A stretch of DNA of 5,295 nucleotides from assembly GCA_910588935.1 (NCBI GenBank), contig CAJUSM010000092.1:1-5295 (forward strand), in the 5' to 3' direction. Numbering within the stretch: position 1 is the stretch's first letter; each line of letters starts with the position of its first letter. Origin of the DNA: an uncultured Oscillospiraceae bacterium. Its GTDB lineage: Bacteria > Bacillota > Clostridia > Oscillospirales > Acutalibacteraceae. A program made the position numbers and the translations under genes. Shown here in pieces: positions 1-5,295 of the stretch. Under the pieces are notes generated by a model. The model was not told the DNA's origin, ran no database searches, and saw only the letters and a list, made by a program, of their open reading frames with translations.

Positions 1-359
1 TCGAAACAGACCTTGGCAGCATCAAAGTAATCCACAGAGTTGAGCATACGGTGGTAAATTTCTTCCTTTGTGGTGGCCAGCTCCGCGGGAATGGCAGTGG
101 GGGCGGGGGTAGGGGTTCCTTCCGGCTGGTCAGAAAATGCCTGTACCCCATCTGGCGTTTCCGAGGCAGGCGTTTCAGCCATTTCCACTTCCTCCTTGTA
201 GTGGGGCTGGTCCGGGTCTGCTACCGGCAGGTTGGAGGGGAATTCCGGAGGGTTGGGGTTGGCGGTGGCGATGTTGCTTTGGGAGGCGGCCCAAAAGGCC
301 CCTGCCCCCACAGCTGCTGTACAAAGGATAGCGGCGATCCATTTCTTTTGGTTTTTCAT
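1..359 (-). CDS. Exported or membrane-anchored protein of unknown function, N-terminal part (partial)
   Basis: This gene starts at ATG 359-357 and runs off the left edge, leaving 119 whole residues visible. It opens with MKNQKKW followed by a hydrophobic stretch (about residues 8-24, IAAILCTAAVGAGAFWA), which suggests an uncleaved signal-anchor or a signal peptide. Residues 30-95 form a low-complexity linker rich in Pro, Thr, Glu and Ala, including TPTPAPTAIPAE. From about residue 96 a more ordered segment begins (TTKEEIYHRMLNSVDYFDAA). Its MLNSVDYFD stretch vaguely recalls the start of extracytoplasmic LolA/RseB-like domains in Clostridia, but too little is visible to assign a family. The start is supported by AAGGAGAGG at 367-375, seven bases upstream. 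The ATG overlaps the stop codon of the secreted protein upstream (ATGA), so the two are very probably translationally coupled and both act outside the membrane. Confidence 0.8.
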   Translation of the reverse strand, partial: MKNQKKWIAAILCTAAVGAGAFWAASQSNIATANPNPPEFPSNLPVADPDQPHYKEEVEMAETPASETPDGVQAFSDQPEGTPTPAPTAIPAELATTKEEIYHRMLNSVDYFDAAKVCF

Positions 360-919
360 GATACGACCTCTCCTTCTTTCCAGTATTTTACGGATACCGC
401 ATCGGCGCCGGTACCATAGTCAGATCCCCAACCCGAAGATAGAACACGGACACCATAGGCAATCGTAGTGCCTGGTTGATTTATAACAATCTTGCTATTT
501 CCGTTACGATCTTTTGCTATGTTCCATCCGGCTGCCGCACGGTCTTGGTTAATATAACCAATCCTTGCCGATTCAACGTAATTTGTTTTTATTTGGTATT
601 CTGCGTATGGATCTGAAAAGTCGTTGTGGTTGAGGTAGGCCCGGATTTCAGCGGTAGGATGATGCCCTAAAGTTATGCTGTTGTGACGGTATTCATACGT
701 CTGGTGTCCATTGGATTTCCTGAACCTAGCGTCACCATTCCAAAGGCTGTTTCCCGTGATGTATGAATAGTAGTTATTGTAGTTGACATTCCAGTAGCCC
801 GAGCTTTCCAGCGCGTCGTTGTCAATCGCATGGTAGATAGAGGCGCAGGCGCTTTGCCCTACAGCACCCAGCAAAAATGCCAACATCAAGACAAGTGTAA
901 AGAGCTTCTTTCTTTTCAA
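356..919 (-). CDS. Small secreted protein, golvesin-like domain suspected
   Basis: The product is 187 aa if translation starts at TTG 919-917. I prefer this start because GGAG (926-929) lies six bases upstream, whereas the in-frame ATG at 931 has its purine run (GGAAGG) directly abutting the codon. From TTG the protein has a textbook signal peptide: KRKK, then the hydrophobic core LFTLVLMLAFLLGAVG, then a likely type I cleavage site after SACA (residue 26). QSAC is a poor lipobox. The mature part (about 161 aa) is rich in Tyr, Asn and Gly. It begins near AIDND and SGYWNVN and ends in YGTGADAVSVKYW. This pattern, with a terminal ADAV-x-V strand, resembles golvesin/Xly-type carbohydrate-associated beta-sandwich domains. 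That assignment is from memory of the family pattern and is uncertain. The gene is less GC-rich than sigG or korBC and overlaps the next gene by ATGA. Confidence 0.85.
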   Translation of the reverse strand: MKRKKLFTLVLMLAFLLGAVGQSACASIYHAIDNDALESSGYWNVNYNNYYSYITGNSLWNGDARFRKSNGHQTYEYRHNSITLGHHPTAEIRAYLNHNDFSDPYAEYQIKTNYVESARIGYINQDRAAAGWNIAKDRNGNSKIVINQPGTTIAYGVRVLSSGWGSDYGTGADAVSVKYWKEGEVVS

Positions 920-1002
920 TTTGCACTCCATCCTTCCAATTTACTTTTTAATATATTGCCGGTCAAAAAACTATTTATCACCTTCCCTCTTTTTTTAATA
1001 GA

Positions 1003-1064
1003 ATACAAGGCATTATAGCTCTCTTTAAATTAGAAATAGAGCACAGAGAGATAATGCTTTGTAT
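1003..1064. repeat. Imperfect inverted repeat, about 20-bp arms
   Basis: The left arm 1003-1024 (ATACAAGGCATTAT, AG, CTCTCT) pairs with the right arm 1045-1064 (AGAGAG, ATAATGCTTTGTAT). There is a two-base bulge at 1017-1018 and a single G-T mismatch. The spacer is 20 bases. An alternative inner pairing, GCTCT (1018-1022) with AGAGC (1038-1042), is also possible. The minus-strand TATAAT lies in the left arm, so this could be an operator over a promoter or a leader hairpin. Confidence 0.7.
1012..1017 (-). promoter_or_regulatory. Candidate -10 box for the secreted-protein operon
   Basis: On the minus strand these bases read TATAAT, a perfect vegetative -10 hexamer, and would give a leader of about 85 bases before the TTG start at 919. 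No good TTGACA-like -35 sits 16-18 bases upstream (the bases there read roughly TCTATT) and there is no TGn extension. The promoter is therefore only suggested, and it may need an activator. Confidence 0.3.
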
Positions 1065-1104
1065 ATCAATAGGTATATATCGATTGCAAACAACCTATTG
1101 ATAT
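1063..1104. repeat. Perfect 12-bp inverted repeat with 18-bp spacer
   Basis: ATATCAATAGGT at 1063-1074 is exactly complementary to ACCTATTGATAT at 1093-1104. It directly adjoins the inverted repeat to its left, sharing two bases. No T-run follows on either strand, so it is not a simple terminator. A regulator operator or a structured leader fits better. Confidence 0.75.
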
Positions 1105-1305
1105 TCTGATAAAGAAATTAGAGATCAATTTGAGGTGAAAAGAATTGAAAGAAAATGCACAAAATTCTAAAAACTCATTATGGACCAATAATTTCTGTAT
1201 CTATTCATATTATATCGAGAGATCTATTATTTGTCAATGGCTTTTTTTGAAAAATCTAGTTAATTATGCAGAAATTAGTCAAAATAGAATTTTGATAGTT
1301 TACAT

Positions 1306-1356
1306 AAAAAAGCCGCAGGCACACAAACCATGCACTGCACGGTCGGTATGCCTGCG
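1306..1356 (-). terminator. Rho-independent terminator of sigG
   Basis: On the minus strand, 15 bases after the sigG stop codon, CGCAGGCA (1356-1349) pairs with TGCCTGCG (1321-1314). ACC/GGT can pair further inside the long loop. The stem is followed by GC and then a run of six T (1311-1306). The plus strand has no T-run after the stem, so it acts in one direction only. Confidence 0.75.
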
Positions 1357-1370
1357 ATGAAAATTTAGCC

Positions 1371-2141
1371 TTACGCCCGAATTTCCGCCTTAATTTTTCC
1401 CAGGGCCCCTTTTTCCAGCCGGGAGACCTGGGCTTGGGAGATGCCCACCATGCCGGCCACCTCCATTTGGGTTCTGCCCTCTAAAAAGCGCATGGAGAGA
1501 ATGCGCTTTTCCCGGTCGCTTAGGTTGTGGATGGCCTGCTTAATGGCGATTTCCTCCAGCCAGTCCTCGTCCCGGCCGTCGCCCACCTGGTCCATAATAT
1601 ACACCGGGTCGCCTCCATCGGAAAAGGTGGGCTCATACAGGGAAACCGGCTCTACAATGGCCTCCAGGGCCACCACCACATCTTCCCGGCGGAGCTCCAG
1701 GGCCTGGGCGATTTCCTCCACAGTAGGTTCCCGGCCGTTTTCGCCGGTTAGGCGCTCTTTGCACTGGATGGCCTTGTAGGCGGTGTCCCGCATAGACCTG
1801 CTTACCCGCACAGAGTTGTTATCCCGCAGAAAGCGCCGGACCTCTCCAATGATCATGGGCACGCCATAGGTGGAAAACTGCACCCCCTGGCTTACGTCAA
1901 AGTGATCTATGGCCTTCATCAGCCCAATACAGCCTACCTGGAACAGGTCGTCTGGGTTTTCTCCCCGGTTGCCAAAGCGCTGAATTACGCTGAGCACCAG
2001 GCGCAGGTTGCCGGAGATCAGCTTTTCTCTGGCCTCCCGGTCCCCGTCGTGGCAGCGGATCAGCAGTTCCCGGGTTTCATCGCTTTTCAGAACCTTCAGC
2101 TTGGCGGTATTCACCCCGCAAATCTCCACTTTTCCCTGCAT
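1371..2141 (-). CDS. sigG: RNA polymerase sporulation sigma factor SigG (late forespore)
   Basis: This 256-aa product is the sigma-70 family factor that directs late gene expression in the engulfed forespore. The SigG signature EICGVNTAKL lies at residues 6-15. Region 2 follows, with DLFQVGCIGLMKAIDHFD (65-82, core binding) and TYGVPMIIGEVRRFLRD (91-107, -10 recognition). Region 3 begins near VRVSRSMRD (111-119). Region 4 contains the helix-turn-helix around TQMEVAGMVGISQAQVSRLEK (224-244). Length and ends match full-length SigG, with no truncation. The frame is open much further upstream, to 2438, but that part is not conserved and overlaps the acetyltransferase remnant. ATG 2141 has GGAGG nine bases upstream (2151-2155) and fits the family N-terminus. 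The usual spoIIGA-sigE neighbours are not upstream here. Translation is probably damped by the leader hairpin described separately. Confidence 0.97.
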   Translation of the reverse strand: MQGKVEICGVNTAKLKVLKSDETRELLIRCHDGDREAREKLISGNLRLVLSVIQRFGNRGENPDDLFQVGCIGLMKAIDHFDVSQGVQFSTYGVPMIIGEVRRFLRDNNSVRVSRSMRDTAYKAIQCKERLTGENGREPTVEEIAQALELRREDVVVALEAIVEPVSLYEPTFSDGGDPVYIMDQVGDGRDEDWLEEIAIKQAIHNLSDREKRILSMRFLEGRTQMEVAGMVGISQAQVSRLEKGALGKIKAEIRA

Positions 2142-2146
2142 AAGAA

Positions 2147-2177
2147 AATACCTCCGTTTTTCGTTTTCGGAGGTATT
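2147..2177 (-). promoter_or_regulatory. Leader hairpin that sequesters the sigG ribosome binding site
   Basis: In the sigG mRNA, AATACCTCCG (2177-2168) pairs perfectly with CGGAGGTATT (2156-2147) across an 11-base A-rich loop. The second arm contains the whole GGAGG Shine-Dalgarno of sigG (2155-2151), and the start codon lies only five bases past the stem. An RBS-masking hairpin in the sigG leader has been reported for Bacillus subtilis. The equivalent function here is inferred from the sequence. Confidence 0.75.
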
Positions 2178-2237
2178 CTTTGCATTTTTTGGGGGATTTA
2201 ATCGGACAAACACCAGGCCGGCGGGGCAGAGAATGAG

Positions 2238-2263
2238 CCATATATAGTAAACACCATATATGG
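2238..2263. repeat. Pair of CCATATAT boxes upstream of sigG
   Basis: CCATATATAG (2238-2247) and CCATATATGG (2254-2263, a perfect palindrome) lie 16 bases apart start to start, about 100 bases upstream of the sigG start. They sit in the only AT-rich patch between the acetyltransferase remnant and sigG, where the sigG promoter is expected. I could not fit a convincing SigF- or SigG-type -35/-10 pair to this stretch. Confidence 0.4.
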
Positions 2264-2299
2264 GCGGCACAAAAATTTTTTCTTGGCCTGGCAGGGCTT

Positions 2300-2991
2300 T
2301 CATCCCCGGGGCCAGGGGTTTTTTGCCAAATGCTTTTCCTTCAGCAGGGCCTGCACCCGGTCTTTTACAGCGGGAATATCCTCGCTGCAGGGCACAGGGA
2401 GAAAGTCCACCAGCTGCTGGGGAGAAAAGTCCCACCATGCCAGTTCCAGCAGCATGGCGATAAGGGAATCGTCAAAGCGCTTTTTGATGGGCCTGGCCGG
2501 GCTGCCCCCCACAACGGTGTAGGGCTCCACATCCTTTGTAACCACCGAATAGGCGGCCACAATGGCCCCATGACCAATGGTTACCCCAGGCATAATCCGG
2601 CAGTCCCGGCCAAACCACACATCATTGCCCACCACGGTATCCCCCTTAAAGGGCAGCTGAGAGAGGTGGGGCGGGGTGTTTTCCTCCCAGGCGCCGCCAA
2701 ACACGCTGAAAGGGTAGGCGCTGATGGCTGGTAACGCGGTGGTTGGCGCTGCCCATTAAAAAGGTGGTGCCACAGGCTATGGAGCAGAATTTGCCAATGA
2801 TCAGCCGGTCGCCAAACTGGGGCCAGTTGAAGAGCACATTGTTTTTTTCAAAGCCGGTGGGGTCCTTGGGGTCGTCGTAATAGGTGTAGTCCCCTACAAA
2901 TATATTGGGGGCGGCGATCACATTCTTGAGAAAGCAAGGATGCTTTATATTCGTTGGAAAAAAACTGGTTGGGATCTGGGATTTTCAGCAT
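2300..2991 (-). pseudogene. Vat/CatB-family xenobiotic acetyltransferase, broken by two frameshifts
   Basis: Read in three successive frames, this makes one left-handed beta-helix acyltransferase of about 230 residues, the usual size for the Vat (streptogramin A) and CatB-like family. Frame 1 starts at ATG 2991 (AAGGAG at 2998-3003, six bases upstream) and gives MLKIPDPNQFFSNEY. Frame 2 continues with IKHPCFLKNVIAAPNIFVGD and runs through IIGKFCSIACGTTFLMGSANHRVT, including the catalytic-type NH. Frame 3 gives YPFSVFGGAWEE, the hexapeptide repeats GNDVWFGRDCRIMPGVTIGHGAIVAA, VVGGSPARPIKKRFDD, and ends at 2300. Compared with the family, two bases are missing in a TA repeat near 2943-2952, and one base (2729) is extra. 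The shifts do not cancel, so no full-length protein is made. Conserved residues are otherwise intact, so the damage is recent or is an assembly error. Substrate specificity cannot be read from the remnant. Confidence 0.88.
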
Positions 2992-3063
2992 AGAAATCTC
3001 CTTGTGTTGGCATGGGGAAAAGGAAGAGCCCAGAGCGGGAAATAAAGGCCCCCCAAAGCTGGG

Positions 3064-3621
3064 CTAGGGAAGCCGGGCCCCAAGGGCCGCTGCCTTCCGG
3101 TTTAGGTCCAGCATTCCGGCCCTATGGGGGGGCACGCATTTTTCAAGGGCCTGGTTGAGGGTTTCCATTGTGCAGAAGGCCAGCTGGCCCTGGCCGGCGC
3201 AAATCTCCTGAAACAGCTTGCCAACTAAAATCATGTTGGCCAGCCCAGCCAGCCCGTTCTCCTCTGCCAGCGCGGAAGCGGGCACATAGAAAACCTGCAG
3301 GTCTTCCCGCTCTACCTGCTTTTCCACTAGAGAGCTGTCAATAATTACCGTGCCCCCTGGCTCTACAGCGTCGATAAACCGGAGCAAAGAGGGCAGGTTC
3401 ATGGCCACCAGCACGTTAGGGGCCGTAACCAGAGGCGAGCCAATGGGCTGGTCGGAAATGCACACGCTGCAGTTGGCGGTGCCGCCCCGCATTTCTGGGC
3501 CGTAAGAGGGCAGCCAAGAAATTTCTTTTCCCGCAATTAGGCCGGCATAGGCCAGGGCTTTGCCGGCAAATAGCACGCCCTGGCCGCCAAAGCCGGCAAA
3601 TACAATGTTCAGATCCTTCAT
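3064..3621 (-). CDS. korC: 2-oxoacid:ferredoxin oxidoreductase, gamma subunit (KorC-like)
   Basis: This 185-aa protein is the gamma subunit of a 2-oxoacid:acceptor oxidoreductase, which oxidatively decarboxylates a 2-oxoacid (2-oxoglutarate or branched-chain types) to an acyl-CoA while reducing ferredoxin in the cytoplasm. The family hallmarks are complete: FAGFGGQGVLFAGK at residues 8-21, SYGPEMRGGTANC at 39-51, and LANMILVGKL at 128-136. The length is typical for a separate gamma subunit rather than an alpha-gamma fusion. The ATG at 3621 overlaps the korB stop as ATGA and has GGGAGG nine bases upstream (3631-3636), so the two subunits are co-translated. A seven-C tract on the coding strand near residues 162-165 is in frame. 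KorC, VorC and IorB-like members cannot be told apart with certainty, so the substrate remains open. The symbol follows the closest remembered pattern. Confidence 0.9.
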   Translation of the reverse strand: MKDLNIVFAGFGGQGVLFAGKALAYAGLIAGKEISWLPSYGPEMRGGTANCSVCISDQPIGSPLVTAPNVLVAMNLPSLLRFIDAVEPGGTVIIDSSLVEKQVEREDLQVFYVPASALAEENGLAGLANMILVGKLFQEICAGQGQLAFCTMETLNQALEKCVPPHRAGMLDLNRKAAALGARLP

Positions 3622-4385
3622 TGGGCGGCGCCTCCCTTCTTTACCCCCTCGGCCAAATCCTTATAAACCCCTAGGGGATAGTAGGGCATCATGTTTTCCC
3701 TAAGCCACTGGAGAGACTCCACTGGGGAGAGGCCCCAGTTGGTGGGGCAGGTGGAGAGCACCTCTACAATAGAATAGCCCTTGCCCTCTACCTGGTTTTG
3801 AAAGGCTTTTCGAATGGCCTTTTGGGCGATGTTAACATTTTTTACCGAGTCCACCGCCACGCGCTGGGCAAAGGCCACGCCGTCCAGGGTAGAGAGGAGC
3901 TCGCAGACCTTTACCGGGTAGCCGGCGGTGTTGGTGTCCCGGCCATAGGGGGTGGTTTGGGTGATCTGGCCGGGAAGGGAGGTGGGGGCCATCTGGCCGC
4001 CGGTCATGCCGTAAATGGCGTTGTTGATAAAGATAACAGTTATATTTTCCCCCCTGGTGGCGGCGTGAACGGTTTCGGCGGTGCCAATGGCTGCCAGGTC
4101 CCCGTCGCCCTGGTAGGTAAATACCAGGTTTTCAGGGCGGGCCCGCTTTATGCCAGTGGCCACGGCCTGCGCCCGGCCATGGGGGGCCTGAACCATATCG
4201 CAGGCAAAGTAATCGTAACACATAACAGAGCAGCCCACAGAGGCCACCCCCACAGCGCGGCCTTGGGCGTCCAGGTCGTCTAGGGCCTGGGCTACCAGGC
4301 GGTGAACAATGCCATGGGTGCAGCCCGGGCAGTAGTGAAGGGGGGCGCTGGTGAGTGCTTTGGGCTTTTGGAATACAATTGGCAT
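3618..4385 (-). CDS. korB: 2-oxoacid:ferredoxin oxidoreductase, TPP-binding beta subunit (KorB-like)
   Basis: This 255-aa subunit carries the thiamine diphosphate site and probably a [4Fe-4S] cluster. Residues 17-25 read HYCPGCTHG (Cys19, Cys22). Further cysteines at 52 or 56 and at 213 (STCPTNWG) complete the likely cluster ligands. The TPP motif runs from GDGDLAAIG (93-101) to INN (120-122), followed by YGMTGGQMAPTS. The pattern best fits the 2-oxoglutarate/2-oxoisovalerate type (KorB/VorB), not pyruvate oxidoreductase. I chose ATG 4385 over the in-frame GTG 4397. The resulting start MPIVFQKPKALT matches the family's usual N-terminus, and AAAGGATGTG lies nine bases upstream, while it touches the GTG. 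korC follows with an ATGA overlap. The alpha subunit and ferredoxin-like subunit normally placed upstream are absent. A PHP-domain gene sits there instead. Confidence 0.93.
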   Translation of the reverse strand: MPIVFQKPKALTSAPLHYCPGCTHGIVHRLVAQALDDLDAQGRAVGVASVGCSVMCYDYFACDMVQAPHGRAQAVATGIKRARPENLVFTYQGDGDLAAIGTAETVHAATRGENITVIFINNAIYGMTGGQMAPTSLPGQITQTTPYGRDTNTAGYPVKVCELLSTLDGVAFAQRVAVDSVKNVNIAQKAIRKAFQNQVEGKGYSIVEVLSTCPTNWGLSPVESLQWLRENMMPYYPLGVYKDLAEGVKKGGAAQ

Positions 4386-4419
4386 ATAAAAAAGCACATC
4401 CTTTCGGTTTTTATTTCGG

Positions 4420-4425
4420 ATTTTA
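4420..4425 (-). promoter_or_regulatory. Candidate -10 box for korBC
   Basis: The gap between the PHP gene and korB (4398-4542) is the only space for a korBC promoter. On the minus strand, TAAAAT at 4425-4420 would give a leader of about 28 bases before ATG 4385. The -35 candidates upstream (TTCCAT at 16 bases, TTGTTC at 19) are poor. No clear terminator of the PHP gene was found in the gap, so read-through into korBC is also possible. Confidence 0.25.
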
Positions 4426-4542
4426 GGAAAACAGATAGCCCATGGAACAATACAACAAAAAAGCGGAATCTATAAACCAGAAAAAGAAGGGTTCAAAACA
4501 GACGCCGGCAGGCAAGACCAGAGCCCCAAGGCCTCCACATAC

Positions 4543-5295
4543 TCAAGAGAAATTCGGGGCATCCTCCCAGCGATCCACCAGCTGCCGAACCACATCCCGG
4601 GAAACCATTTGGCCTCCTACGGTTTGCTTTTGCTTGCTGAAAAAATGCCCGTGAAAATCTGTCCCGCCGGAAATCAGGAACCCTTTTTCCTGGCATAGGG
4701 CGATCAGCGCCTTCTCTAACGCAAAATCATGAAGGGGATGGATGCACTCAACCCCCTGTATTCCTGTTTTCAGCAGCTCCTCTAGGGCAAGCCAAAAGTC
4801 GCTGTGATCGGCGGCATAGGGGTTGTAGGGGAGCTGCTCCCCAGGGTGGGCAAGAACCGGAACCCCAGAGGCCTGCTTGATTACCGAAAGCCCTTCCTCC
4901 AAGCTGAGAAAGGGGATGGAGCTGGAATGAAATCCGTATTCCGCATAATATTTGATGCCCTCCAGCAGGGTTTTGGTTAGGCCAATATCCAGCAGGTAGT
5001 TTAAAAGTTTCCATCCGCCCCGGCCAGCGGGAATTTTGTAGGCCATATATTCCTTTTCCCGTACCCCCAGGCCCGCCTTTTCCATGCGGCGGAGCAGGGC
5101 AAGATTGTCCTTCTCCTGTACCTGGGCATTGTAGGCGCAGGCCTTGCGGAGACTGGGGGTTTCGGTGTGGATTCCATACCCCAGCAGGTGGTACCGCTTC
5201 CCCTTGTAAATCACGTCCAGTTCTACCCCGGGAATCAGCCGGATCCCCCATTGGCGGGCTTTTTCCCAAACTGCCTGGGTGTAGGCCTCCAGGGT
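4543..5295 (-). CDS. PHP-domain metal-dependent phosphoesterase (RnmA/TrpH-YciV-like), N-terminus missing
   Basis: The reading frame is open to the right edge, so 250 residues are visible and roughly 30 N-terminal ones, including the DLHxHS metal motif, lie outside. Visible residues 17-42 hold GIRLIPGVELD and YHLLGYGI. VLAHPG is near residues 147-152, GVECIHPLHD near 181-190, and SGGTDFHG near 209-216. These are the later metal-binding motifs of the polymerase-and-histidinol-phosphatase fold. The arrangement matches cytosolic PHP proteins of the RNase AM / nucleoside 3',5'-bisphosphate phosphatase group, which remove 5' nucleotides from short RNAs or dephosphorylate pAp-like compounds. That activity is inferred from the family. 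A GTG at 5214 is in frame but lies inside the conserved domain, so it is not the start. The gene is co-oriented with korBC but separated from it by about 140 bases, so a shared function is not implied. Confidence 0.88.
   Translation of the reverse strand, partial: TLEAYTQAVWEKARQWGIRLIPGVELDVIYKGKRYHLLGYGIHTETPSLRKACAYNAQVQEKDNLALLRRMEKAGLGVREKEYMAYKIPAGRGGWKLLNYLLDIGLTKTLLEGIKYYAEYGFHSSSIPFLSLEEGLSVIKQASGVPVLAHPGEQLPYNPYAADHSDFWLALEELLKTGIQGVECIHPLHDFALEKALIALCQEKGFLISGGTDFHGHFFSKQKQTVGGQMVSRDVVRQLVDRWEDAPNFS

Larger units (their letters stand above)
932..1305. other. AT-rich gap with inverted repeats, no confident gene
   Basis: This stretch between the secreted-protein operon and the sigG terminator is far more AT-rich than its flanks. 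It holds two adjacent inverted repeats (1003-1064 and 1063-1104), a perfect TATAAT on the minus strand at 1012-1017, and a weakly supported plus-strand frame. That frame starts at TTG 1145 and ends at 1360 (71 codons). It has a good TGAGGTGA Shine-Dalgarno at 1131-1138, six bases upstream. Its product is Asn/Ile/Tyr-rich, matches nothing I recognise, and its last third is simply the antisense of the sigG terminator. I therefore do not call it a gene. No RNA gene or IS end is visible. Confidence 0.6.

Noticed and set aside
97..116. G-rich plus-strand run as a possible G-quadruplex
   Set aside because: Only three runs of three or more G are present, and the composition is explained by Pro/Thr codons of the minus-strand linker.
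1441..1779. 112-codon plus-strand frame opposite sigG
   Set aside because: It is an antisense shadow rich in Ser and Arg, with no RBS evidence or recognisable domain.
2287..2324. Plus-strand hairpin CCTGGC/GCCAGG followed by six T, resembling a terminator
   Set aside because: No plus-strand gene lies upstream of it, and the bases are within or just past the acetyltransferase remnant. On the minus strand the T-run is not adjacent to the stem.
2142..2438. Long N-terminal extension of the sigG frame, up to 355 codons
   Set aside because: The extra part is not sigma-like, overlaps the acetyltransferase remnant in another frame, and would place the hairpin and strong RBS inside the coding region. 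ATG 2141 fits the family N-terminus.
2720..2955. Programmed frameshifting as an explanation for the split acetyltransferase
   Set aside because: Neither junction shows a slippery heptamer or shifty stop. Two unrelated shifts would be needed, and this family is not known for recoding.
3027..3065. Inverted repeat AGCCCAG/CTGGGCT after korC as a terminator
   Set aside because: The stem is only seven pairs, the loop is 25 bases, it overlaps the korC stop codon, and the following tract is a mixed C/T run rather than a T-run.
3798..4283. 161-codon plus-strand frame opposite korB
   Set aside because: It is a Gly-rich antisense shadow of a well-conserved gene in GC-rich DNA, with no family resemblance of its own.
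4442..4696. Short frames in the gap between the PHP gene and korB, on both strands
   Set aside because: The plus-strand frame (4442-4654) is Lys/Ser/Thr-rich with no convincing RBS and runs into the antisense of the PHP gene. The minus-strand frame (4493-4696) is an out-of-frame reading of the PHP gene's 3' end.

Overview
The window looks like chromosomal DNA of an endospore-forming, anaerobic Clostridia, probably Oscillospiraceae/Ruminococcaceae-like. The evidence is a full-length sporulation sigma factor (SigG), two subunits of a ferredoxin-dependent 2-oxoacid oxidoreductase, strong AGGAGG-type ribosome binding sites, and GC-rich genes separated by one AT-rich gap. All supported genes are on the minus strand, so they are listed here from right to left, in the direction of transcription.

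Right part (5295 to 3064): a PHP-domain phosphoesterase, cut by the window edge, is followed after about 140 bases by korB and korC. These are the TPP-binding beta subunit and the gamma subunit of a 2-oxoacid:ferredoxin oxidoreductase, and they overlap by ATGA. The alpha subunit and the small ferredoxin subunit that usually accompany them are not next to them here.

Middle (2991 to 1306): an acetyltransferase of the Vat/CatB hexapeptide-repeat (xenobiotic acetyltransferase) family lies in three different frames and is a double-frameshift pseudogene, unless the assembly has indel errors. Next comes sigG, the late forespore sigma factor, with a clear rho-independent terminator. Its Shine-Dalgarno sequence forms one arm of a perfect 10-bp hairpin in the leader. 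This is the most informative regulatory signal in the window.

Left part (1305 to 1): an AT-rich gap of about 440 bases holds two adjacent inverted repeats. It leads into a two-gene operon joined by ATGA: a small secreted protein with a golvesin-like look (TTG start, clear signal peptide), then a membrane-anchored or exported protein with a Pro/Thr-rich linker that runs off the left edge.

I see no CRISPR array, RNA gene, IS element, or convincing new multi-gene system. The points most worth following are the sigG leader hairpin, the degraded acetyltransferase, the orphan korBC pair, and the inverted-repeat region ahead of the secreted-protein operon.
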